Source: Brassica napus
Lineage: Eukaryota > Streptophyta > Magnoliopsida > Brassicales > Brassicaceae
DNA length: 64,000 bases
Assembly (NCBI RefSeq): GCF_020379485.1
Contig: NC_063448.1
Location: forward strand, 49,609,218-49,673,217
Direction of reading: 5' to 3'
Within the stretch, counting starts at the first letter, position 1; each line of letters begins with the position of its first letter. The notes beneath the pieces were generated by a model, which saw only the letters and a program-made list of their open reading frames with translations, was not told the DNA's origin and ran no database searches. Of this stretch, positions 33,951 through 48,100 are shown piece after piece. The position numbers were made by a program, and so were the translations under genes.

Positions 33951-35707
33951 CTAATAATAAGCTGATAAATCGAGGTAATCACGAGATGACCGTCGACGAC
34001 GAATAGACGGCTTGTTGGGTTCCCACAACTCACGCATGTTCTCCTTAGCCGGAAAAACGATTAGCTCACGTACGGTCATCGGGTGGATCACGTTTGTATT
34101 GGCTCCATAGAGAAGATGAGCTATTTCCTCCTGAGCTTTCTCAGTGTTGTGACGTCCGTCAAAGAAGAAGTAAGATCTTTGGTACTCACATAGCTTCGAG
34201 TGCACGTTAGCCATTCCACAACCATACGCGTTGTGAGTCCCTACCCCGCAGCACGATGAGTTGGCTACATAAAACCCTATAGAGAATCATTGAAGTTCAT
34301 TATATCCTCACGTAAGGTTTACGCATAGTTTGGTATCTCTTATCTTTTCTTTTAATAATAACAAAATACCTGAAATTTTCTCAAATGTATTAAACAATGT
34401 ATGCAACAATTACTATTAGTGGTGTTGACTTACGGTAGTTATAACTCCTTGTTGTCCGAAGGATAACAGCATTGTAGAAATCTAAGACGGTAAACTGAAA
34501 ACCGCCGTTGGGTTTTTTAGCGTACTCGTTCAATATCGGACCGATCTTCTCGTTGTGTTGTTTGGCCAAATCGTTGAGTGGCTCGTAACAGTCGTTGCCG
34601 GTTTTGTATTCTTGTCTCACTATGGGTAAGCAACCCAATGGTGCTAGCAATGGAACTGCGAATTTACTAGCTCCCAAGGAGTATAACAACTGTAAAATGA
34701 ATTACGTATACTATATAGTGAGCCAAATGAATATAAAGTATATATAGCAAACCGCATATAATTTGTTTGTATCGACAACTTACGCCGATGTCGGTTTTTA
34801 GTTTGTTCGTGACGGAAGTGACAAAAGCTTGCTGAGCAGAAGCAGAAGCAGTGGGATTAAACTTGGTGAAGTTCAAATAATCTTCCGTACCGATGTATAT
34901 CATGAACAATGATTTCTCGATGTAGTCGTCGGACCATGTTGATATCATACTTCTGAACTTGTTCACTTGTTGATTCAGTGTCATCTGGATATACATAACA
35001 ATATATAAATTGAATGCAACTTTTCTTTTCAATTAGCTCTTAACAAATACAACATATATTTTCGACATTATTAAAAACTAAAGCTGCATACTTCAGATGT
35101 TATATAAAAACAAAAAAGACAAAACCTAAAAGGTATATTATATATCTCTTATATATAAATAAATCCAAATTAGTGTATTTTTAGTGAAAGCGAACTTACA
35201 GATTCCGCCGGAGCCCCAAGAATAGAAGCGTCGGCGACGGCAAGCTAGCTCCACGTGAAAGATTAGCACCAGGTTTAAGCGCCGGCGGGATTCCGTTTGG
35301 AATGGACATGAATTCAGCTATATAATCATCATGATTAAAATAAATTTAGCATGTTTTATCGTTTTTTGTAAACGTTTATATCGTTATATACGCGGATATT
35401 AAACAAATTATCTATTAAGAGTAATAATAAAGAACGTACCGATAAAGTCGGGGACAATGTAGCCGTCTGAAAACTTGCCGTTGGGGTCGTCGCGGGACTT
35501 GCCGTAAGGCCACAGGGTTTGTGGAGGGTTTTTGTTTTTGCTTAGAAACGCTTTGTTTCCAGCGTCGTAGTAAGAGTTTCCAAAAGTGAACAATGCTACC
35601 TCCGGAACACCTTGGCCGGCGTCGACGATGATCGGATCATGAAATATGGTTAACACCAATAGTGCTCCCATGACACTAACAAAACAACACTTGCCTGCCA
35701 TCTCCAA
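33951..35707 (-). pseudogene. Epithiospecifier modifier 1 (ESM1)-like GDSL esterase/lipase gene with a 1-base deletion
   Basis: Five exons on the minus strand: 35707-35440, 35317-35200, 34984-34784, 34689-34434 and 34276-33951. All introns are GT-AG; about 389 codons, the usual length. An N-terminal hydrophobic stretch (VSVMGALLVLTIF) looks like a signal peptide. Block I reads FTFGNSYYDAGN: the nucleophile Ser is kept, but the Asp of GDS is Asn. Later blocks read MIYIGTEDYLNF and FFFDGRHNTEKAQ, the last with the catalytic-type Asp and His. The sequence strongly resembles Arabidopsis ESM1 and myrosinase-associated proteins, which steer glucosinolate breakdown towards isothiocyanates. In exon 2 the run GCTAGCTTGCCGTC (near 35245) lacks one T against the family reading (..SFAVADAS..), shifting the frame. 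It is a very young pseudogene or a sequencing error. Confidence 0.85.
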
Positions 35708-35776
35708 TATATTAGGTATTCGAGCTAGAGAGGGAAGTGGTGGTGGTGGTGGTGGTGCACTTCATAGTCCGTTGGT

Positions 35777-35787
35777 CTATTTATATT
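35777..35787 (-). promoter_or_regulatory. TATA box of the ESM1-like gene
   Basis: AATATAAATAG on the minus strand lies about 75 bases upstream of the ATG. A GGTGGTGGTGGTGG microsatellite (35740-35756) sits in the leader. Confidence 0.55.
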
Positions 35788-36069
35788 GCCAAAATATTAT
35801 TAAAATATATAATTTGCAAAAAATAAATAATAATATATCTTATCTTTTCTAGTTTGGCCAGAAGTGAAAAATAAATAAAAATGTTTATTACTCTTCTACA
35901 AAATTTTAAAATAAAATAGCAAAACTACATTGCATGATAATGTTTTTTTTTCAATAAACCCCATTGCCTATCTGGTCGGTTCCGAGAAGAAAGCAATTAG
36001 TATTACAGAGTAGACTAATCCGAAAGCGTACAATACTGCTTTGCCAGAGTTTGAATACCTTCCGACTAT

Positions 36070-36715
36070 TAGTTCATGCTAATGTTTGTTTCAGAAATGG
36101 TCGAAAAAAATTTATGCATAAAATTCTTATCATCATTCTTGAACCGGGCAAATGTACATTTATCAGGGCCCATACCAATTACTTTTCCTCTTGTGATTTG
36201 AGATTTTTGTAAGCGTTCAAATCTTTTAGGATATCTATTTTCATCGAACATCTCATCTCGTTGGATTAAAGATCCCATTAGTTTTGGGATCCGGACCTTC
36301 CTACTGCAACGGAGATTAAAGCAAAAGAAAACATAAAATTGAGACCTAAAACCAAAATACTTTGTTGGTAAAATAAAACCAAAGTATACATGTGGACTCA
36401 CTTTTACCAATTTAAATCCCTCGATTTATAATATTTGTTATAACATTCCAAAATAAAAATAATCTTATCTTTTCAGATTTTATTTTATGGGAAAAGTAAA
36501 ACTAAATTATCTAATCTACAAAATAAAAAAAATAAAAATTGAATTATACACTGCACGTTAATGTTTGGATCCGAATATTGAATGGTCGAAATTTTGTGTT
36601 GTATAAAATTCTTATCATCATTCTTGAACCGGACAATATATATTACTAGAGTTCATACCAAGTCCTCTTCCCCTTGTGATTTGAGATTTTCCTGGCATTG
36701 AAACATTTTATAGGG
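36070..36715. repeat. Direct duplication upstream of the lipase gene
   Basis: About 160 bp at 36075-36235 recur at 36553-36715, with shared stretches AAAATTCTTATCATCATTC and CCTCTTGTGATTTGAGATTTT. On the minus strand the first copy is open, ending KNDDKNFMHKFFSTISETN, within a 113-codon frame from 36410. I do not recognise a protein; the second copy is not open. Confidence 0.65.
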
Positions 36716-36719
36716 TAGG

Positions 36720-39355
36720 GTTAAAACTGTGGGCAAATTCTTTAGCAGCAAAAGGTATTATCACAAAATAGCATACAAGATTAAAAAGTCATAAAAACAT
36801 TCACTAAACAACAAAAGTAATTAAATCATTAAATAATATATTTAGTATAAATAAATATTTTAGAAAAATATATATTTATAAATTCGAACTTTAAACTCTA
36901 AAGTTCTGTTGACAAAAAAAACTCTAAAGTTCTGAATAATAAATACTAAACGCCAAAACCTAACCCTAATTGTTCTTTCCGTTGTTTTGGGAATTCATGT
37001 GTATAACATCCCAAAATCAAAGCACGTAAACCATATATGCTTAGCAAAAACATAGTGTTTCCTTTTTCTAGCTAGTAGTCCAAACAGGACCCTTCGATTA
37101 ACTTAATGTGGTGCCAGTCTTTGCGAATTTAAAACAAGTATAAATAGGGGTCTTTTACGAATTTAGTTTCATGCGATACAGAATGTATTGAAAAGGAGAA
37201 ACCGTGACAGATAAAGTCTAGAACGTTGTATAAGAATTATTTTATCAAATTTTCATAATAGATTTTTCTATCCGATCGATACTCCTTCGATAGATGAAGT
37301 GTTGTGTTGCGGGCTGCGTTTTCTTCGTGTATTCGTGTCTGGAATAGCTCCTGGGCTTTGCTTTTATTTCGCTCGCCTCATCCTCTTTGCCGTGCTGTTA
37401 CTTCTTGGGATCAAGCAAGGTCTATCTTCACCTTAGACGCTTCTCGAATCTTTTGGTTTTGGATTCAACTCAGGCTCCAATATCTTTGGTCTTCTATCAG
37501 TTGAGTTATGAAGTTTTTTTGTTTCTTTGTCATAAATACTTCATTTCTTGTTTATTTCCATTTGTTTGTGGTTTTTTTTTGTTGGGCTTTTGTCTCCGAA
37601 ATATTTGTTTTGTGAACTTATTGACTTTACTTCTGAAAGAATTTCAATCTTTGTCGACTGAGTTTTGGTTTGTAATTTGTGGTCAAATATTTTAATATAT
37701 TTTTAGATGACAAAAGAATACATATGATATGAAAGTCAGTCAACTTCTCTTGTGGTATCGTTTCTAGTGAAATAGGCTATTTTTAGCTGTAGCTTCTGAA
37801 AAGCGTTTTAAGCAATGGTGACTGTGGAAACGTTGAGTCAATAATCTTCGTTCAAATATTCATGAGTTTGAATTACAATATGTCATGTTTTTGTAAGAGT
37901 TAAGCATTTCAACCAAATTTTTGTGGTGTTCTAAAAAATTGTGTGTTAGCATTTCTAGTTTAAAGAATCAAGCATTCCTAACAACAAAAGCTGTATGTTT
38001 AGAAAGACTTCGAAATTGATGCAAAATGTTATCAAATTAACATCGCTTGTTAGCTGCAGATTCTTTTAGAGAGAAAAAACAAAGAGAAAAATTGTTTCTG
38101 TTTTCAAAATTGTTCAAAATTTGTTTCAGACACACAGTTTGAAGTGTGAAATTCTAAAGTTTCTTCTGGATAATAATTGATAAACATTTTTCATCAGCCT
38201 TCTGTGACTATTCGTCAATAAAACTGTTCATTTTTTTTTATGGGAAGTATAAACATGTTTGTTTTGTGCAAAGTATAGTTTCAGTCGCTACAGATTTCTA
38301 CATTTTTTATTTATTTTTAACACAAATTTCCTAGATTTGTATATAATTTTACTTTTCAGTCTCAGAGCACTAAATCAAAATTTTGTTAAACCAATCAAAT
38401 AATATTTTTATGGTTTCAATTCTATAAATTAATCCCTATAAAACTGGAGACCTAGAAATCTAAAATGTAATGAAATTAGAGAAATTGGACTCAATAACAC
38501 AAAAATATATAATTCGCTATCTAGCTAAAATTCCACCCTCTTTCATTATTTCTCTTTATCCCTATGTCTAAAAATCTAATTTTTTTTTGTTATTCCACAA
38601 ATAAACCCATGAAACTATAAGCCGAATTGTCGATCCGAAATCATTTTAGTATGGGACCTAGAAGCGTAAACCCAAAAATTCGAAAATCCGAATGCCAACG
38701 GGTATCCGAACGTCCATGCCTAATCTTATCCAATCAATTATGATTCTGAAGACAGCCAAGAGAAAAGCAGCCAACCAAATGGCAGAACCCCAAGTGGGCA
38801 AATGGGAAGACAACTTAAATGTTGCTTTAAATTTTATTGGACCACATAATTTGGTGGCCTATTGTTCTCCACGCATAATTTTCTTGGCTACTCTTTTCTT
38901 TTGTTTTTTTTCCACAAATGGAAAAACAACTTAAAGTTGCTTCATCAGTTAACGTAAAAGTTGCTTCATCCCGCAACTTATAAAAGTTATATTTTAAAAA
39001 CAAAAGAGGGACTTGTTCATAGATAGTTCTCAACATCAAGGCAACTTAAAATAGTTATCAAAAATAAATAGTTAACATCAAGGCAACTACACTCACCTAA
39101 ATAAACGTTATGATCAATACCTAGAAGATATGTAGGTTGTCATAAATTATCCACATGCAATAATGGCCCATCTGCATTAAAAAGAAAATGAAAACAGAAG
39201 GAATAGTGAGTTCCTGATATAAATCTTTTTTTGCCGCACCATTTAACTATAAATATTTATAGAGCATTTTAATCCATACCAAAATTTCTCTAATTTCCAA
39301 ACGAAGAATATTAATATTTTAATATAAATTAAATTTATAATTAAACTTTAGTTTT
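36720..39355. other. Intergenic, no gene supported
   Basis: Long AT-rich stretch. At about 38640-38725 GGGTATCCGAACGTCC-type sequence resembles an end of a small DNA element, like the TCCGGATATCC motifs at 1.0-1.6 kb. Short open stretches at 37304-37695 are T-rich and show no recognisable domain. Confidence 0.4.
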
Positions 39356-39369
39356 GACATAACAAAACA

Positions 39370-39665
39370 GCGGTATTCTGACGGACATTCCGACGGAAAA
39401 TGAAATCCTCGGAATATTCGGAGGAATTTCCGAGGAAACACAAAATTTGGTTTCTTCGGAATTTTCTCGGAGTATACCGACGGAATTCCGAGGAAATATT
39501 AATCCGTCGGAATATTCTTATGGAATACCGAGGAAAAATGTATTCCTCGGAAAAAACCGAGGAATTCCGAGGATATATTATAGCCGTTAGAGAGCCGTTG
39601 GGGGATTTTAAAAATTCCGAGGAAATTCCGACGAACTAGCCGTTTCCGTCGGAATTTCCTCGGAC
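39370..39665. repeat. Subfamily-1 5' subterminal array, element C
   Basis: TTCCGAGGAA and TTCCGTCGGAAT motifs in both orientations, aligned base for base with the B array apart from a few changes and small losses. Confidence 0.85.
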
Positions 39666-39683
39666 TGTCGGCAGGATTTCAAC

Positions 39684-39690
39684 TATAAAT
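39684..39690 (+). promoter_or_regulatory. TATA box of TNPD, element C
   Basis: TATAAAT lies directly downstream of the array and about 90 bases before the ATG at 39777. Confidence 0.65.
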
Positions 39691-39776
39691 ACAAGCACCC
39701 CTCTTCCTCTTCATTCACTCCATATCTTCATCCTCCCTCTTACTCTCTTTACACACGAATTTGATTCATAAAAAAC

Positions 39777-42700
39777 ATGTCTTCTTCAAATTATTTTCGT
39801 TCTTGGATCGATCGACCTCATTTGGATCCGAACACGAGATTGCTTACGGAAGAATACCAACGAGGTATAACCGAATTCATGGGGTTAGTTCACCGACAAC
39901 CGGAAGCAAAAACAGGTATGTTAAGATGTCCTTGCTCTAATTGTAAAAATAGAAAGGTTATTAAAGAGTGGGATGTTTGGACTCATCTATATTTGAGTGG
40001 GTTTACACGAAGTTACAAAATTTGGTATCATCATGGGGAAACTGATTATGAACATGGTAGTACTAGCGAACCTCAGCCAGCGGTTAGATTAGAAGAAGCA
40101 ATTAGAACGGATGTAGATTATGGTGTAGGTACTGAGCAGATGGTAAATGATCATTTTAGAGGGGAAGATTTACCCAATGCACAAGCTAGGAGATTTTATG
40201 ATATGTTGGATGCTGGAAAGCAACCATTGTACGAAGGTTGCAGAGATGGTCATTCAGCTTTATCATCTGCTACAAGATTGATGGGCATTAAAACATATTA
40301 TAATTTGGCTGAAGACTGTGTGGATGCGATTGCTGATTTTGTAAAAGGTATTCTACCCGAGGATAATGTAGCTCCTGGTTCATACTACGAGGTTCAGAAA
40401 CTCGTAGCTGGTCTTGGTTTATCGTATCAGGTAATAGATGTATGCAGCGACAACTGCATGATTTATTGGAGGGCGGATGAACAGCGGGTTACATGCAAAT
40501 TTTGTGGAAAGCCTCGTTATAAAGATACGAGTGGAAGAGTTCCAGTGCCATATAAAAAGATGTGGTATTTGCCTTTGACGGAAAGGTTGCAGAGGTTGTA
40601 TCTGTCTGAACGCACAGCGCAACCAATGAGATGGCATGCGGAGCACTCAACAGATGGTGAGATCAGACATCCTTCAGATGCAAAAGCGTGAAAGCATTTC
40701 CAATCAAAGTATCCCGACTTTGCGTATGAGAGAAGAAATGTCTACCTTGGTGCATGTACTGATGGTTTCAGCCCGTTTGGCAAGAGTGGAGGACAGTATT
40801 CTCTATGGCCAGTCATTCTTACACCATACAACCTACCCCCAAACTTTTGCTTGCGACGAGAGTTTTTGTTTCTCTCGATTCTCGTTCCCGGACCAGAGCA
40901 TCCTAAGAGATCACTTGATGTGTTTCTTCAGCCACTAATATATGAATTGCAACAACTATGGGCTCAAGGTGCTGAAACATACGATGTTTCGTGTAAAGAA
41001 AACTTTCAAATGCGGGCAGTACTAATGTGGACAATAAGTGATTTTCCAGCATATGGTATGTTATCTGGATGGACAACGCATGGAAGGCTATCATGTCCAT
41101 ATTGTCAAGATAACACTGATGCTTTCCAACTAAAACACGGAAGGAAAACGTGTTGGTTTGACTGTCACAGGAGATTCCTACCACCTGATCATCCATATCG
41201 TAGGAGTAGGAATTTGTTTACGAAGAACAAGAGGGTGTTTGACAGTCCACCTCCGGAAATTTGTGGGAAAGATTTGAAGACACAACTAAGAGATTTTGGT
41301 GCAGAAAGGACGCCAGACGTCGGTGGACATGAGCGTTTTCCGGTAGATGCTGTTGGAGACCTACATAACTGGCACAAAAAAGTATTTTCTGGGATCTGCC
41401 ATACTGGGAGGATCATCTGCTAAGGCATAATTTAGATGTCATGCATATTGAGAAGAACTTTTTTGACAATCTCATGAACACGATCCTTAATGTTCAAGGT
41501 AAAACAAATGATAATTTGAAGTCAAGACTGGATTTAGTCGATATATGTGCTCGTTCAGAACTTCATGTTGATGAGAATGGTAGGGCTCCTTTTCCCATAT
41601 ACCGACTTGATGCAGAGGGAAAAGATGCGTTCTTTGATTGGATTTCAAACGATGTGGAATTTCCAGACGGTTACGCATCTAATTTGCGTAACTGTATCGA
41701 CAGAAAGGAAGGAAAGTTTACTGGCTTGAAAAGCCACGATTGCCATGTAATGATGCAGCGCCTCCTTCCGTTTGCCTTCAAGGAACTATTACCACGAAAT
41801 GTTCATGAAGCAATTGCAGGGATAAGTGGTTTCTTCCGCGATTTATGCACGAGATCAGTGACTCTTGAAGGTATTGAAAATTTGAAGACTAACATAGCCG
41901 TGATTCAGTGCAACCTTGAGAAGATATTTCCTCCCTCATTTTTTGATGTTATGGAGCATCTTGTTATTCACCTGGCAAGAGAATTGGAACTTGGTGGTCC
42001 TGTGCAGTATAGATGGATGTATCTGTATGAGCGGTATATGTTCCATTTGAAGAAGATGGTGAAAAATTTAAGTAGGGTGGAAGGTTCTATAGTCGCACAG
42101 ATGATCAATGAAGAAACTTCAAACTTTGCCGAGTACTACTTTCCAGCAGAAGTTCAGACCAAAAACAGAAGACCTGCTCGGCATGATGATAGAGGTGAAC
42201 GGGCAACATATCATGTTACGGTTCCAGACATTTTCACAGACGTTGGACGACTTAGCGGAAAACCAAAGGACCGTCGACTTACTGAGCAGGAGCGCAGTAA
42301 TTTGCAAACATATTTGCTCACCAACTGCGAAGATGTTCTTCAATATGAGAGGTAAATAAATTAGCGTACAAATTTTTATTTTAACAAGTTGAAATTTAAA
42401 TCTTAATTAATTACATTATTGTCATCATATGTACAGAATTTTCATGGCAGAAAAGCGGTTCGAATATAGATACGCCACAGAGGACGAACTAGAAGAAATG
42501 AAGCAGAGAGAATTTTCTGGATGGATGTTTACTTATGTGAGTGCTTTAAACAAATTAAAATATTATTTATCACATATTTATACTAATTCACATTTATTGA
42601 TATAACATATATATGTGCTATTAATATACGTGTCTGCTGGTTTGGCCAGAGGTGAAACATTTGACGATTCGATACGCGAGATGGTCATTGGACCAAAATT

Positions 42701-43400
42701 TGTTGTGAAGTCATATCCGAGATTTTGTACTCGAGGATATGCATTCACAACTCAGAAGAGGAGACGTTCGAGTACGACTTATGATGCTGGCGTTTGTTCT
42801 GCATTAGGAGATGATGTATACTACGGACACATACGTGAGATTTTAGAAATCAAGTATTTGGGCATGGTTGGATTGTGCTGTACTATTTTCTATTGTGATT
42901 GGCACGACAACACTCTAGATCGAGGTGTGAGAACAGATGCATTTGGTGTTACATCAGTAAATTCGAGGCGAAAGCTGTAATATTATGATCATTTCATTCT
43001 TGCTTCTCAGGCCGATCAGGTAATTAAATGTTATTTATTTAGAATGATTCATCATCATGTTTATTAATTTATAATTTTACTAATAATTTTTTAAATGTTA
43101 CAGGTTTGTTATATCAAGTACCCCCGGATAAGGAACAGAGATGATCCATGGGTTACTGTTACAAGACTCAACCCGAGAGGCCGAGTTCAGGGAAGTTCTG
43201 AGCTGGAAGACCCACTACAACCAAGCACATCCGGCAACTTAAGTGCAGCAGAAAATTTAGCTGGAGTTGGCCTTGTAGTCGATTTAACCGACTTCGGAGA
43301 GGAAGCCATCGTTCACGTAGAGGATGAACCAGTGATTGGAGAGTTTCACCAAGATCCAGATTCAGATTCATCTGGTGATGATGACTCGGAAACAGACTAG
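39777..43400 (+). pseudogene. TNPD (tnp2-family CACTA transposase) of element C, two stops and a frameshift
   Basis: Exon 1 runs 39777-42351 and starts with an intact leader peptide (SSSNYFRSW), unlike A and B. A TGA at 40689-40691 replaces the Trp codon in the AKAWKHF motif. A 6-base A run near 41377 (7 in B) deletes one base and shifts the frame before the LDVMHIEKN motif. Exon 2 is 42437-42536. The next exon (about 42630 on) encodes the DUF4216-like part and meets TAA at 42978-42980, in place of a probable Gln codon. The last exon starts after AG at about 43104 and ends in an acidic tail (DSDSSGDDDSETD). The acceptor before GTGTCTGCTGG near 42629 lacks AG, so splicing there is also doubtful. 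It gives the full exon layout of subfamily 1. Confidence 0.92.
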
Positions 43401-43424
43401 CATCGACTTTTTTTTTTTTAATAG

Positions 43425-44470
43425 AAATACCGAGGAAATTCCGAGGGAAGATAGGTTTTCCTCGAAATTTCCTAGGAATAGACATCATCGATTTAGGGAT
43501 TTGATTATAGAGTCTTTTTCCTCGGAATATTCCGAGGAACTAGGGGTTTTTAACCGAAAACAACGTTTTGCGGATTGAATAACACGTATATAACCTTCAT
43601 TAATTGTCTTAACCAGATTATGAAGTCAAACTTTGGTGTTTTACCCAATAACAAACACTTTTACGATTGCATGAACGAAAACCACACAACATAAGAGAAA
43701 CACTTATACACTTTAATAAACGGTAAAAGGAATACTTACAATTATTTTTGAAATTTTGTTATTTCATGGTTTATGATCATCTATACAAAGAATCCTCAAT
43801 GGTATGCATTACAATTGTATAAGAAATGAAATACGGCAAAAAAAATCGATGTTTTGAAACCCCAAACACTAGTTCCTCGGTATTTCCTCGGAATATTCCG
43901 ACGAAATTCTGAGGAAGATAAGGGTTTCCTCGGAATTCCCTCAGAATATTCCGAGGAAATTCCGAGGAAGTAGGGTTTTTAAACCGAAAACAACGTTTTG
44001 CGGTTTGAATAACACTTATATAACTCTTATTAAGTGTCGTAGACTGATTATGAAGTCAAAAATTTGTTTTTCCGATTCTATGAACGAAATCCCCACAACA
44101 TAGGAGAAACTCTTAGACACTTTAATGAACGGTAAAGGGAATACTTACAATTCGTTTTGAAATTTTGTTATTTCATAGTTTATGATCATCTATACAAAGA
44201 TTCCTCAATGGTATGCATTGCATTTGTATAAGAAATGATATAGGGCAAAAAAATTTGATGTTTTGAAACCCCAAACATGTGTTCCTCGGAATTTCCTCGG
44301 AATATTCCGAGGAAATTCCGACGGATATTTAAATTTCCGTCGGAATTTCCTCGGAATATTTTCATTTAACCGGGCAAATTTTCGCGAAATATATTGCGAA
44401 AATTGAAATTGGAATTCCGAAGAAATTCCGAAGAAATTCCGAGGAAATTCCGACGGAAACTATCCGTCGG
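43425..44470. repeat. Internal motif clusters with a 430-bp tandem duplication, element C
   Basis: Clusters of TTCCGAGGAAATTCC/TTCCTCGGAAT lie at about 43430-43540, 43875-43970 and 44280-44470. Between them a spacer starting CCGAAAACAACGTTTTGCGG occurs twice, at about 43551 and 43981 (430 bp apart). Element B has only one spacer unit. Confidence 0.85.
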
Positions 44471-44489
44471 ACCCTAGGTTTTATAACCA

Positions 44490-47056
<2,567 letters not shown>

Positions 47057-47214
47057 TTTTTTTTTTTCAAAAACTCGGAATGTTTTATTTTTATTTGTAC
47101 AACTTTGAATATTAATTAATATGTTTTCAATTTTAATTTTAATTTTAATTTTATATTTTTGAATTTAAATTTCAAATATTTATTTTTTTAAAAAATATAT
47201 AATTTTTTTTTTAA

Positions 47215-47715
47215 ATTCCGAGGAAATGAACCCTCGGAATATACCGAGGGACATGTTCCTCGGAATATACCGAGGGACATGTTCCTCGGAATATACCGAG
47301 GGACATGTTCCTCGGAATATACCGAGGGACTCATTCCTCGGAATATACCGAGGGACTCGTTCCTCGGAATTTTCCGAGGGCTCCGTTTCTCGGAAATTCC
47401 CGATGAAAATTCCGAAGAACAAGTTCCTCGGAAATTCCCGAAGAAAATTCCGAGGAACATTTTGTCGGAACTTCCGAGGATTGGACCATCGGAAAGTCCA
47501 TCGAAATATTCCGAGGAGCTTTCCGACGAACTGGTGGTCCTCGGAGTTTCCTCAGAAATTTGTTTCCTCGGAATTCCGTCGGAAAATTCCGAGGGATTTC
47601 CGAGGAAAAATGAATTTCCGAGAAATTATTTCCGAGGACTTGTTTCGTAGGTATGTCGTCGGAATAACGTTATTCCGACGATATACCGACGATTTTTTCC
47701 CTTGGTATGTCGCTG
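47215..47715. repeat. 3' array of element C: 26-bp palindromic tandem units
   Basis: Units of exactly 26 bp begin at about 47232, 47258, 47284, 47310, 47336 and 47362, each CCTCGGAATATACCGAGGGA plus a six-base spacer. More varied TTCCGAGGAA and CGTCGGAA motifs follow up to the terminal repeat. Confidence 0.9.
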
Positions 47716-48100
47716 TTTTCTTGTAGTAGTGTAAGAATCGAACTAATAGAAAGTGACAATTGTTTTATGGTGTGATGTGAGTTCTTCTCACTTTTTTTTT
47801 TGCTATTTTTTTTTCCTTTTTAGTGTTGAAAAACTCTTTGAAAATCCTTTAATATAAATGTTAATACAGTTTATAAAAGAACAGTATAATTTATTCATAT
47901 ATAAAGTTTACATAGTTTAATCATTTAATGGAAGAAAGAACTAAGTAAGCTTAAAATATAAAACAAGATTTATAAGTAATCAAATTAACAAGCGAGAATA
48001 TATTAAGAACTATAAACGTCGCAACATAGAATTTGTTATAGAAAACTTATAAAACGATGGAGAGGATGATTTTTGAACAACAAGTTATTATATATCTCCG

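Noticed and set aside
37304..37695. Small genes in the 37.3-37.7 kb T-rich stretch
   Set aside because: Short overlapping frames dominated by Phe/Leu/Cys, without domain, splice or homologous copy support.
39362..39376. A clean target duplication for element C
   Set aside because: The left terminal repeat is degraded and the right one carries an extra TAG, so any 3-bp match would be arbitrary.
47215..47400. Regularly spaced repeats that superficially resemble a CRISPR array
   Set aside because: Spacers are only six bases and near-identical, the units are palindromic transposon-end motifs, and the DNA is plant nuclear.
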